Assembly (NCBI GenBank): GCA_041161475.1
Contig: JBEAUL010000038.1
Coordinates: 1 to 7,527 of the forward strand
Direction: 5' to 3'
DNA length: 7,527 bases
DNA from: JBEAUL01 sp041161475
Lineage (GTDB): Bacteria; Pseudomonadota; Gammaproteobacteria; UBA6186; Azoamicaceae
Under the pieces are notes generated by a model. It worked only from the letters and a program-made list of their open reading frames with translations. It searched no databases and was not told the origin of the DNA. The stretch's first letter is position 1. Every line of letters begins with the position of its first letter. This document shows positions 1-7,354 of the stretch, piece by piece. The translations under genes were made by a program, and so were the position numbers.

Positions 1-2748
1 GCTTGGGGATGAGTCAAAAAACTTAAATACAAATTTTTTTACATTATTTTCCTTTACATTAGCTTGAAAAAAAATATTTTCTTCCATTCTTTTTCCTTCA
101 AAGTCAACAACAAAAAACTGAATTTCCTTAATCCAAGTAGGCGGAGGCAAGCATTCATTGACGGTTAAGAAGCCTTCTGCTTTATAGTTGCTGGTATCTG
201 CATAAGATTTTTTGTATATTTTCCCTTCAAAGGCGGTAAAGATAGGTCTATTGCCATTCAGCTCGAAGGCATCTAGTGCAACGGCGAAACGGGGTTTTGC
301 TTGTGGGTTTTTGGCATAGATGACATCGAAACACTCTTTTCCACTTGCATCATAATGCAGTACCGTGCCACTGGGTATAGCAAGTCCCATGCCATGAAAT
401 TCGTCCTGTATATTTTGACAAGGGATAGGGCCTCCGGAGCCTGTGACAATTAACCGTGTTTTATCGCTCCGCATAAATGCATCGTAGGCTTCTCTTGCTT
501 CTGTTGCTGTTCTGGGGATTAATCTTTGATCGATTGGGTAGCCTTTCGTTTTTATTTTAAAAACTTGGTACTCTCTATCACCCATGTGACCATCGTATTC
601 AGTGATATCATGGATACCGCATTCATATATACCCGAACGATGGCTATGGCCTGAAAAAGCATGGGTTATTTTTCCATTCAGGATATATTCTCGATACATC
701 AGGTACTGATTTTTTAGAAATGAGCCTTGATTATAGGCAGATAAATTTGGATCTCCTTGATTGCCTTCACTGATACTCAATTTCCCAGTCGTTGCTTTGC
801 CTTCGGGACATAAAAAAGGGATTGTGGTTTCATAATTAATGAGGGTAGTATGGGTAAAGAGATAATGACTGCCTTTGTTGTCGGCACGCTTGACCGCGTC
901 ACTTAATAGCTTTAATTGTGTATGATTAATCCCCTCAGACGCTCTGGGTAAAGATCCTCCACCAAAGGCCAAGCTATAAGCGATGGATTCATTATCTCCC
1001 CATTCTAATCCTGTAAAGGTTTGGTTTTTATATCTAAAAGAAAAATCACAGAGTGGGGTTAGTACCTGAAATAACCAATTGGCGTAGATAGGTTGAAAAT
1101 TGCCCGGATTAACCGAATTTAATACCGCCCCATACTCTTTTCCAAACAGTAAAATCGCTTCATAGAAGGTCAAATTATGATCCATTGGGATCCCTTCATT
1201 TGCTTTGATATTGTCTACAAGTAAGCGAGGCGATATACCAAAAGGTGCTTCATAGGCATCGTGATTGCCTGAGGTAATAAAAATTGGTTTTTGATAAGTA
1301 TCGTAGTAATAGATAAACAGGCTATAGGCAATCGTCATATCGATGCCGTGTGTATGCGTTAACTCCAAATCATTCTGAGGATTGACTGTATTAGACCTAA
1401 ATTTTTGATCGCGTTCTTCTGTAAAGGTTTTATTTTCTGTATTCCGTTTTCCCCTACCTTCAAAAAAACGCCCTAACTGCATACAATCCCAAATATCTTG
1501 GTGATTTTCTACCTTATCTAGCTGTCCAGTTAAATCCCAGTTTAAGCTAAAATCGATTAAGTCTCCGGTAATAAACAGCAAATCGACTTTATCGCTATTG
1601 CCCATTTGATCCATTAAATTTTTAAGGGTATCGTAACTGACATTCACTAAATCTCCAATCCGAGGAGACACTTCTTCTGGTGCATCTGGGATTACCTGCA
1701 ATTGACATTTTTTAAAAGCATGTTGTCGCGCATTAATATGTACGTCGGTAAGATGACCTACGCCTAATGCGGGTTTATCCACCACATAAACCGGGTGGTA
1801 AGCTTGAATTGGGTCGTTTTTATCTAAGGTAAAAGGAAAATCTCCCATTTTTGGGACATGATATTTGTGTTGAATGGCTGTTCGATATGCTCCCAGAGTC
1901 TTTTTTAGTAAATTATCGTGATCGTCCTGAAATGGAGACAGTTCACCTGGATCTGAAGCCATTTTTTCAGGGGATTCTAGCGACAAAAAAGCCAAGTTAT
2001 ACAACCCAGGTTTGTTTAGTGCGTGCTGTTGATGCGTTACCCTTAACAGATAACGGTAACCGTGATCATAATACATGCTTACCGCATCGGGTTTTACCTG
2101 CCCCATCACGCGCCCTTCGGCATCTATCAAGGCCAATGGATCGGTTGAATGGGGGTTGATGGGTTCTGGCTGTGAAAAAGCCATATTGCCAATCGCTGTT
2201 ATGCGTTTGTCATAGAGCTTAAAATGGGTACGATGATGAATTTTAAACTGTGGAGTTGGTTGATGCTTTTTACGGTGTCGCCACCGAGATACATGTAATT
2301 GTGTCCACATATTATAAGCAAATAGCTCACTCACGGCATAACTGCCTTCTGGCGCCCTTTGTCGCATGACACCTGCTCTAATATTTTTAAGCTGAGCCTC
2401 ATTAATCAAATAAAAAACGGTTAAAGATTCGCCTGGTGCAAGCACTGCGGGTGTGCATAAAGAGGGGTATAAGATTAAGGCATGCACTTCCTCTGGTTTT
2501 AAGTAAAATGTAGTGATGCCCTCCTTAGCATTATAAATACCGTCATCCATGGCATAACTGCCTTTTCCACCACTAATCGTGTGCATAAGGCCCTGCTTTT
2601 GCTTAGACACATAGGCTTCAATGGCTTCTCGACCCTTGGGATTTAAAAAATTAAGCCTGTTTTTTTTCGTATGCGTTGTCTTTTTTGTTGTGTTGGTACT
2701 GTTTTCTTGTTCAATACCATTTGTATCCGTGTGAACGGTTTTTGTCAT
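1..2748 (-). CDS. Large calcineurin-like metallophosphoesterase, C-terminus off the window
   Basis: The minus strand is open for 916 codons, from the ATG at 2748-2746 to the window edge, with no stop, so the gene is partial at its 3' end. An in-frame TAG at 2763-2761 limits upstream extension. The full set of binuclear metal-ligand motifs of calcineurin-like phosphoesterases appears in order: D335-V-H337 (in GHLTDVH), G395-D-L-I-D399, G494-N-H-D497, H633 (in FTHTT) and G700-H-S-H703. It should therefore hydrolyse a phosphomonoester or phosphodiester; the substrate is unknown. About 320 residues precede the domain and more than 200 follow it, and 95 residues separate GDxxD from GNHD, far more than usual. 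The N-terminus is Thr/Asn/Lys-rich and hydrophilic with no signal peptide, so a cytoplasmic location or export by a non-Sec route is likely. The ribosome site is weak (AGATAGG, 11 bases from ATG). The family call is firm; the specific function is not. Confidence 0.9.
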   Translation of the reverse strand, partial: MTKTVHTDTNGIEQENSTNTTKKTTHTKKNRLNFLNPKGREAIEAYVSKQKQGLMHTISGGKGSYAMDDGIYNAKEGITTFYLKPEEVHALILYPSLCTPAVLAPGESLTVFYLINEAQLKNIRAGVMRQRAPEGSYAVSELFAYNMWTQLHVSRWRHRKKHQPTPQFKIHHRTHFKLYDKRITAIGNMAFSQPEPINPHSTDPLALIDAEGRVMGQVKPDAVSMYYDHGYRYLLRVTHQQHALNKPGLYNLAFLSLESPEKMASDPGELSPFQDDHDNLLKKTLGAYRTAIQHKYHVPKMGDFPFTLDKNDPIQAYHPVYVVDKPALGVGHLTDVHINARQHAFKKCQLQVIPDAPEEVSPRIGDLVNVSYDTLKNLMDQMGNSDKVDLLFITGDLIDFSLNWDLTGQLDKVENHQDIWDCMQLGRFFEGRGKRNTENKTFTEERDQKFRSNTVNPQNDLELTHTHGIDMTIAYSLFIYYYDTYQKPIFITSGNHDAYEAPFGISPRLLVDNIKANEGIPMDHNLTFYEAILLFGKEYGAVLNSVNPGNFQPIYANWLFQVLTPLCDFSFRYKNQTFTGLEWGDNESIAYSLAFGGGSLPRASEGINHTQLKLLSDAVKRADNKGSHYLFTHTTLINYETTIPFLCPEGKATTGKLSISEGNQGDPNLSAYNQGSFLKNQYLMYREYILNGKITHAFSGHSHRSGIYECGIHDITEYDGHMGDREYQVFKIKTKGYPIDQRLIPRTATEAREAYDAFMRSDKTRLIVTGSGGPIPCQNIQDEFHGMGLAIPSGTVLHYDASGKECFDVIYAKNPQAKPRFAVALDAFELNGNRPIFTAFEGKIYKKSYADTSNYKAEGFLTVNECLPPPTWIKEIQFFVVDFEGKRMEENIFFQANVKENNVKKFVFKFFDSSPS

Positions 2749-2994
2749 GAAAATATTAACCTATCTGCAACTTTAATAATTAAACAACTGATAAAGACAC
2801 TTAATTTAGTTATTTGTATTTACAATGGAGTCACTTATACAGAAATACACCTGTTTTAGCAAGTTATTTCAAAACAGAGGAACCCATTTATCCAAAATTC
2901 AGCATTAAAAAGTCAATAATCTGCGATATGGCTGTTTGATTTCATCGGCCTTCTTCAGTTAAGATAATATTTTTTATCGTGAGAGAGTAAGCCT
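2749..2994. other. Divergent intergenic spacer with a small palindrome
   Basis: This 246-bp AT-rich spacer lies between the divergent phosphoesterase and pcm-like genes and must carry both promoters. A short inverted repeat, TTGTA-TT-TACAA, lies at 2814-2825, about 66 bases upstream of the phosphoesterase start, where a regulator could bind. No convincing minus-strand -35/-10 pair stands out in the AT-rich sequence. The 62-codon reading frame starting at 2671 that crosses this region is not considered a gene, because it runs antisense through the phosphoesterase N-terminus. Confidence 0.5.
2936..2968 (+). promoter_or_regulatory. Candidate promoter for the pcm-like/tolC pair
   Basis: TTGATT (2936-2941) is followed after 18 bases by TAAGAT (2960-2965). 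A better-matching GATAAT (2963-2968) overlaps that hexamer but sits 21 bases from the -35 candidate. The elements lie about 30 bases upstream of the translation start. Matches to the sigma-70 consensus are partial and the background is AT-rich, so this is a weak call. Confidence 0.35.
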
Positions 2995-3669
2995 TTGAAA
3001 AAGCCAAGCAAAGGAGCATTCTACCAAGCCAGGCTCAACATGGTTAAACAACAAGTGCAACCCTGGGGCGTCTCTGATCAACGCGTGCTAGATAGCTTAA
3101 TACGATTGCCTCGCGAACACTTTGTAACAGAGGCTTTAAGAGGGATTGCCTATGCTGACGGTTGCGCGCCGATTGGGTATGGCGAAATGAGTTTACCACC
3201 TAAAGTTATTGCCAGAGCACTCCAATCTTTACAATTAGATGCCAACAGCAAGGTTTTGGAAATTGGAACAGGCACAGGATACATTACAGGATTATTGGCG
3301 AATTTAGCCCAAACCGTTGTGAGTGTCGAAATCTTACCTGAACTGGCACAAAGTGCGAACCGTATTCTACCCCATTTTGATTTAGGGAATGTGAGCATTC
3401 AAGTGGGTAATGGGTTACTCGGAACACCTGAAGGCCCATTTGATGCCATTATCTTAACCGGATCGGTCCCTTATCTACCCACCGCGCTACGCGAACAATT
3501 GGCTCTACATGGACGTTTATTTGCGATCATTGGAACAGAGCCGATTATGTCGGCAGTACTGTTAACAAAGGTTGCAACTGAATACTGGACCGAACAGGTT
3601 CTTTTCGAAACAAATGTCCCTGCTTTGCAAGGATTACCTGATACATCGGATCATATTGATTGGTTATAA
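2995..3669 (+). CDS. pcm: Protein-L-isoaspartate O-methyltransferase family protein (divergent, TolC-linked type)
   Basis: This 224-residue protein has the SAM-dependent methyltransferase fold of the Pcm family. Motif I is VLEIGTGTGYI (87-97), followed by the acidic E112 of VVSVEILPEL, a G-N-G loop (139-141) and FDAIILTG (149-156). Canonical Pcm repairs isoaspartyl residues by methylating them with SAM. Here the family's GQTIS-type substrate loop reads GYGEMSLPPKV (61-71), so repair activity is uncertain. The TTG at 2995 is preferred: a purine-rich GAGAGAG (2981-2987) precedes it by 7 bases, TGA at 2980-2982 closes the frame, and the family-like N-terminal stretch ARLNMVKQQ begins upstream of the next start, ATG at 3040. 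Its stop overlaps the tolC start by one base, so the two are probably translated as a coupled pair. From memory, a Pcm paralogue next to tolC is common in gammaproteobacteria. It is probably cytoplasmic, as no signal peptide is seen. Confidence 0.88.
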   Translation: MKKPSKGAFYQARLNMVKQQVQPWGVSDQRVLDSLIRLPREHFVTEALRGIAYADGCAPIGYGEMSLPPKVIARALQSLQLDANSKVLEIGTGTGYITGLLANLAQTVVSVEILPELAQSANRILPHFDLGNVSIQVGNGLLGTPEGPFDAIILTGSVPYLPTALREQLALHGRLFAIIGTEPIMSAVLLTKVATEYWTEQVLFETNVPALQGLPDTSDHIDWL

Positions 3670-5072
3670 TGCAATATCTAGAAAAGTTATTTGTTTTTTT
3701 TTCACAAACAGTATTGCTGAGTGGATTATTTTACGTAGGAAACCTCCATGCTGAAATCCTTAATCCACACAACAAACCTGCACATGAAATTGTTTCTATC
3801 ACGGGTTCCCCTTATTTTGATTTACTAAAACTATACAATTTAGCCTTAGAAGAAGACACTGACATTAGATCAGCTGCTGCAGAACGCGAATCTATTCGAC
3901 AAATTATGGTTCAAAAGCAGTCCGTATTGCTCCCTTCTATACAAGTCAGCGTAAGCCAATTTCAAAATACGACAACAGACCCCGCCTTAATTTCAAGTTA
4001 TATGGGCAAAGGGCTTAGTTTAACGCTGTCTCAACCCCTCATCAATGTAAGTTACTGGGCTGAGGCAAACTATGGCCGGAAACTCAATATACAGGCCAAA
4101 ATAAAATATTTATCTGCCCAACAAAATTTGATATTGCGTGTTGCCGAGGCCTATTTTTCCCTCTTAAAAGCGATGGATAGCCATGAAGCGGCCTTGTCCG
4201 AACATACAGCAATGAATCGTCACTTAGAAGAAGCACGACAACGATACAAGGCGGGGCTTATCGCGATTACCGATGTTGAAATTGCGAAAGCACGCAGAGA
4301 CAATGCGATTGCCACTGAAATTCAAGCAAAAAATACCTTAGAAAACCAACAAGAAGCATTGCAACAAATTGTAAACCATCCTGTTGAGCATATTTATCGC
4401 TTAGACGATACACTCGAATTAAGGCCCCCAACACCCAATGACAAAACCGAATGGGTGATGCGAGCACTGTCTGATAATTTTGACCTACAAATTGCGAGAC
4501 TAAATGCCAGCTTGGCACGAGAGCAAATTAAATCCTCGGTTGCACAACATTTACCAACCCTAAGTTTAGGAGCGACTGTCAGTAAAACAACGCAATTGTC
4601 ACCAACACAGCCTGTTGTTGTGGAACGTCCGAGAACCTCTAATGTTAATTTAACCCTAAATATTCCCATTTTTTCAGGCTTTGGCACGCAAGCCAAAGCC
4701 AAAGAACATAAATTATTGTATCAAAAAAGTTTTTTTGAATTAGAAAGCCAACATCGTCGCACAGAATTACTTACAAACCAACATTATCGTGGTGTACTGA
4801 CCTATATGTCTCGTGCTAAAGCCCTAAAACAAGCAGCGCTTTCGAATGAAGTCGCCTTAAAGGCAACCAATGTTGCCTTCGAAGCAGGAACACGTACCAT
4901 TGTGGATGTATTAGAAGCACAAAGCGCCTTGATTGCTGCCAGACAAGCGCATTTAGCAGCCCGATATGACTATTTATTAGAAGGATTATATTTAAAGAGT
5001 ATGGCGGGCATATTGGATACCCGAGATTTACTCGCAATCAATGCTTTACTTATCACTGAAAAAAAGCCTTAG
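3669..5072 (+). CDS. tolC: TolC-family outer-membrane efflux channel
   Basis: The product is a 467-residue outer-membrane factor, the trimeric exit duct used by tripartite efflux pumps and type I secretion systems. Residues 1-28 form a Sec signal peptide: a hydrophobic core around 7-24 and a probable cut after LHA. There is no lipobox cysteine, so it resembles TolC more than the OprM lipoproteins. The two structural repeats of the family show as paired motifs, RYKAGLIAITDVEIAKAR (192-209) and FEAGTRTIVDVLEAQSAL (404-421), set in long helical, Ala/Gln-rich stretches. The beta-strand segments are near 87-125 and 296-336 (for example LTLNIPIFSGFG). Length is normal for the family. ATG at 3669 is chosen over an in-frame TTG at 3660: it overlaps the upstream TAA (TAATG), typical of coupling, and gives a clean signal peptide. 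No inner-membrane pump or adaptor gene is nearby, so the transported substrate cannot be inferred. Confidence 0.93.
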   Translation: MQYLEKLFVFFSQTVLLSGLFYVGNLHAEILNPHNKPAHEIVSITGSPYFDLLKLYNLALEEDTDIRSAAAERESIRQIMVQKQSVLLPSIQVSVSQFQNTTTDPALISSYMGKGLSLTLSQPLINVSYWAEANYGRKLNIQAKIKYLSAQQNLILRVAEAYFSLLKAMDSHEAALSEHTAMNRHLEEARQRYKAGLIAITDVEIAKARRDNAIATEIQAKNTLENQQEALQQIVNHPVEHIYRLDDTLELRPPTPNDKTEWVMRALSDNFDLQIARLNASLAREQIKSSVAQHLPTLSLGATVSKTTQLSPTQPVVVERPRTSNVNLTLNIPIFSGFGTQAKAKEHKLLYQKSFFELESQHRRTELLTNQHYRGVLTYMSRAKALKQAALSNEVALKATNVAFEAGTRTIVDVLEAQSALIAARQAHLAARYDYLLEGLYLKSMAGILDTRDLLAINALLITEKKP

Positions 5073-5086
5073 TACCATTGGCCGTA

Positions 5087-5116
5087 TTGGTAAGCCCTCA
5101 TTATACTGCCTATACT
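5087..5116 (+). promoter_or_regulatory. Candidate promoter for phaC
   Basis: Within the 87-bp gap after tolC, TTGGTA (5087-5092) is followed after 18 bases by TATACT (5111-5116). A second TATACT lies at 5102-5107, and TTGGCC (5078-5083) is 18 bases upstream of that copy, so two overlapping promoters are possible. Each TATACT matches five of six bases of the -10 consensus. This suggests phaC is transcribed at least partly on its own. Confidence 0.45.
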
Positions 5117-5159
5117 AGATAATCATAGTAAGCAAGCTAAGTAGTTCCTTGGTGGTAGT

Positions 5160-6887
5160 ATGTCAGATAAACCTTTGCCTATTCATGCCCTCAATCAAGC
5201 AATAGAAGCTTTTACACCTATCACAGAGCAATTCGATCCATTTGGTATCTACAAGAGTATTTTTACGATACAACAGGCATGGCTACAAGCACCCGATCAA
5301 TGGGCTAAAGCCATGGAAGAATTTTGGGATAATTACTGCCATATTTGTGGCAATACGGCGGACCATAATACACAGGGACATTCACATACACTGCATCTAC
5401 CTGAACATGATTCGCGGTTTATCGATCCTGCATGGGATGAAAACCCTTTCTACCAATCCGTAAAGCAACAATATCAGTTATGGGAAAAATGGCTTGATCA
5501 CACCGTTAAACACTCTCCCAACACCGATGAGCATACGCGCCAAAAAGCCAAGTTTTGGATAAAACAATATGTCCATATGTTGTCTCCTGCTAATTTCTTC
5601 TTTTTAAACCCTGAAGCGATTGCCAAAGCCATTGCGACACAAGGCCAAAGCCTAGTGGAAGGCCAAAAATTGTTATTACAAGATATGGAGAAAAAAGACA
5701 TTAGTATGGTCTCTCCTAAATTTACGGTTGGGAAAAATTTGGCAACAACACCGGGAGAAGTGATATACCGCAATGCCTTAATTGAGTTGATTTATTATAC
5801 GCCAGTGACGGATACTGTTTTTAAAACCCCTCTTCTCTTTATCCCTCCCTGGATCAACAAATACTATATTCTGGATTTAAAAGCCGATAAAAGCCCTGTA
5901 CATTATTTATTGTCACAAGGTTTTTCCGTATTTATGATCAGTTGGAAAAATCCAACAGCGGATATGCGCGACACAAGCTTTGAAGACTATTTACTCAAGG
6001 GTATTTTGCCTGCCATCGAAGTCATCAAACATATTTGTGGTGTCTCTAGCATACATGCAATTGGCTACTGTATTGGCGGAACGGCATTAGCCATGTTGAT
6101 GGCTTGGTTAAATGCACATCCCGATTATAAGAACCTTAACCCCATTGCGCACGCGACTTTGCTCTGTAGCTTAGTCGATTTTAGCAATCCTGGAGAAATC
6201 AAAGTATTTATCGATGAGCCAAGCGTCTCTTACTTAGAAAAATTAGTAGACACACAAGGCGTTTTAGACGGTAAACAAATGGAAACGGCATTTCGTTTAC
6301 TGCGTTCGAATAGCTTAATTTGGCATTATTTTTCAACCCAATATTTAATGGGGGAAGCCCCTTCTGCATTCGATATTTTGTATTGGAATACAGATGGTAC
6401 GCGTATGCCAGCTGCAATGTATAAAACGTATTTGCGAGAATTATACTTAAACAATAAACTAGTGAAAAAAAATGCGCTGTCTATTGATAATATAGGTATT
6501 GATTTAAGCCTTATTACACAATCATTATATTTACTTGGTGCAGAAGTAGACCATATTACACCTTGGAAATCGGTATTTTCCCTACCTAAGCATGCACCCC
6601 ATGCTGACATTCGTGGTGTATTGGCTGCTTCCGGCCATATTGCTGGGGTACTAACACCCCCAAGCAATCCGCCTAAGCGATACTACCGTGCTGGAAGCTT
6701 ATCCGCTACAGACAGTAACCATGAAACATGGATGAAAGCGCTGACGCAAATAGAGGGCTCTTGGTGGCTTGATTGGGTCAGTTGGTTAGAAACACGCTGT
6801 GGTCAAAAGGTCCCTGCACCTGAAAAAGAAGCTTTTAAAGACTACCCTTCTTTAGGAAGGGCACCTGGTCGCTATGTCTCCGAATAA
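5160..6887 (+). CDS. phaC: Class I poly(3-hydroxyalkanoate) synthase
   Basis: This 575-residue enzyme polymerises (R)-3-hydroxyacyl-CoA into polyhydroxyalkanoate at the surface of cytoplasmic storage granules. The PhaC N-terminal domain is recognisable from DSRFIDPAWDENPFY (84-98) and LSPANFFFLNPEAI (141-154). The alpha/beta-hydrolase domain follows from about residue 225. The triad is visible: nucleophile C304 in the lipase-like box GYCIGG (302-307), D464 in EVDHITPW, and H493 in SGHIAGV. The spacing is close to that I recall for Cupriavidus PhaC (C319/D480/H508). The C-terminus has the class I signature GSWWLDWVSWL and ends near APGRYV. Length fits class I without PhaE or PhaR. A purine-rich GGTGGTAG (5151-5158) precedes the ATG. 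One oddity is a Cys/His-rich stretch at 60-83 (C60, H61, C63, then H69, H74, H76, H79, H83). No phaA, phaB or phasin gene is in the window, so monomer supply is encoded elsewhere. Confidence 0.95.
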   Translation: MSDKPLPIHALNQAIEAFTPITEQFDPFGIYKSIFTIQQAWLQAPDQWAKAMEEFWDNYCHICGNTADHNTQGHSHTLHLPEHDSRFIDPAWDENPFYQSVKQQYQLWEKWLDHTVKHSPNTDEHTRQKAKFWIKQYVHMLSPANFFFLNPEAIAKAIATQGQSLVEGQKLLLQDMEKKDISMVSPKFTVGKNLATTPGEVIYRNALIELIYYTPVTDTVFKTPLLFIPPWINKYYILDLKADKSPVHYLLSQGFSVFMISWKNPTADMRDTSFEDYLLKGILPAIEVIKHICGVSSIHAIGYCIGGTALAMLMAWLNAHPDYKNLNPIAHATLLCSLVDFSNPGEIKVFIDEPSVSYLEKLVDTQGVLDGKQMETAFRLLRSNSLIWHYFSTQYLMGEAPSAFDILYWNTDGTRMPAAMYKTYLRELYLNNKLVKKNALSIDNIGIDLSLITQSLYLLGAEVDHITPWKSVFSLPKHAPHADIRGVLAASGHIAGVLTPPSNPPKRYYRAGSLSATDSNHETWMKALTQIEGSWWLDWVSWLETRCGQKVPAPEKEAFKDYPSLGRAPGRYVSE

Positions 6888-6892
6888 TCTAT

Positions 6893-7300
6893 TTACAGTA
6901 TTCTGCAGGTATTCTGTTGTTTAGGTTTTGCAGCATCCAGCAAATATTTATTTAATACGTTTTTTATAGCACATTGGATAGTCTCAAGATCTTTTTGTAA
7001 TGACATGCCATGCGAAACCGGTGTACTTAGGTTATACCGATATTCGTTCATTTTTTTGCTCTGGCAGCCTATGATTTGTGTAAAAGAATCATTAATATTA
7101 TCTTCCGCACGTTTTACAGCTGTATCTAACTCACCAGAAGAGACGACAAAATCAAAGGCGAACGTTTTACTCTTGTTACCCGTAAAGAAAACAGTATCCC
7201 TATACTCAAGAGTAACACCAACCCAGTTAGCTATTACATCAATCTTACAGCTCACTATACCTGTACCTGTTTCAGAAAATATTAATGGATTATGATTCAT
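6893..7300 (-). CDS. Hypothetical protein with a CaaX-like C-terminus
   Basis: I do not recognise this 135-residue protein. It converges on phaC with only 5 bases between the two stop codons. The N-terminal half looks beta-rich (residues 14-53) and the rest amphipathic-helical (about 59-78 and 100-123); there is no signal peptide or membrane segment. The last residues are K-P-K-Q-Q-N-T-C-R-I-L: Cys132 is fourth from the end, as in a CaaX box, and a terminal Leu would favour geranylgeranylation in a eukaryotic cell. Several Legionella Dot/Icm effectors carry such tails, so an effector role is conceivable but unproven. The start is uncertain. ATG at 7300 (or TTG at 7303) lacks a Shine-Dalgarno sequence and lies 10 bases from the GC-rich end of the IscB element. 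The frame is open back to a TAG at 7360-7358 without another good start, so the natural 5' end may have been displaced or lost. An opposing frame at 7005-7295 is judged a shadow. Confidence 0.6.
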   Translation of the reverse strand: MNHNPLIFSETGTGIVSCKIDVIANWVGVTLEYRDTVFFTGNKSKTFAFDFVVSSGELDTAVKRAEDNINDSFTQIIGCQSKKMNEYRYNLSTPVSHGMSLQKDLETIQCAIKNVLNKYLLDAAKPKQQNTCRIL

Positions 7301-7310
7301 CAAAATATTC

Positions 7311-7354
7311 GCGCGGAGACCCCCTGCTTTAGCGGGGGGAGGAAGCGCGCCTCC
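7311..7354 (-). repeat. Tandem GC-rich hairpins, probable right end of an IS200/IS605-like element
   Basis: Two adjacent inverted repeats stand out from the AT-rich surroundings. The first (7320-7338) pairs CCCCC-GC with GC-GGGGG around a TTTA loop (7328-7331), with one unpaired base at 7325. A subterminal hairpin with one extrahelical base is the type of structure that Y1 transposases of the IS200/IS605 group recognise. The second pairs GGAGG (7338-7342) with CCTCC (7350-7354) around a 7-base loop. GCGCG at 7311-7315 could also pair with CGCGC at 7346-7350 as an outer stem. The iscB stop codon (7331-7329) lies in the loop of the first hairpin. The structure could also end transcription from iscB, although no T-tract follows immediately. 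The exact element boundary cannot be set without the left end. Confidence 0.6.

Noticed and set aside
2671..2859. 62-codon plus-strand reading frame crossing the phosphoesterase start
   Set aside because: It is antisense to the N-terminus of a 916-codon open gene and has no recognisable domain; treated as a shadow.
3660..3668. Upstream TTG start for tolC giving three extra residues
   Set aside because: ATG at 3669 gives the typical TAATG stop-start overlap and a normal signal peptide.
5073..5092. Inverted repeat TACCA / TGGTA right after the tolC stop
   Set aside because: The arms are only 5 bp with a 10-base loop and no T-run; too weak for a terminator and not strong enough for an operator call.
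6845..6861. Perfect 6-bp inverted repeat (CCCTTC / GAAGGG, 5-base loop) near the end of phaC
   Set aside because: It lies within conserved phaC codons and has no T-tract after it on the plus strand; the minus side is only moderately T-rich, so it is not called a terminator.
7005..7295. 96-codon plus-strand reading frame opposite the hypothetical gene
   Set aside because: The minus-strand frame is longer and its product looks more protein-like; the plus frame has no recognisable motif.
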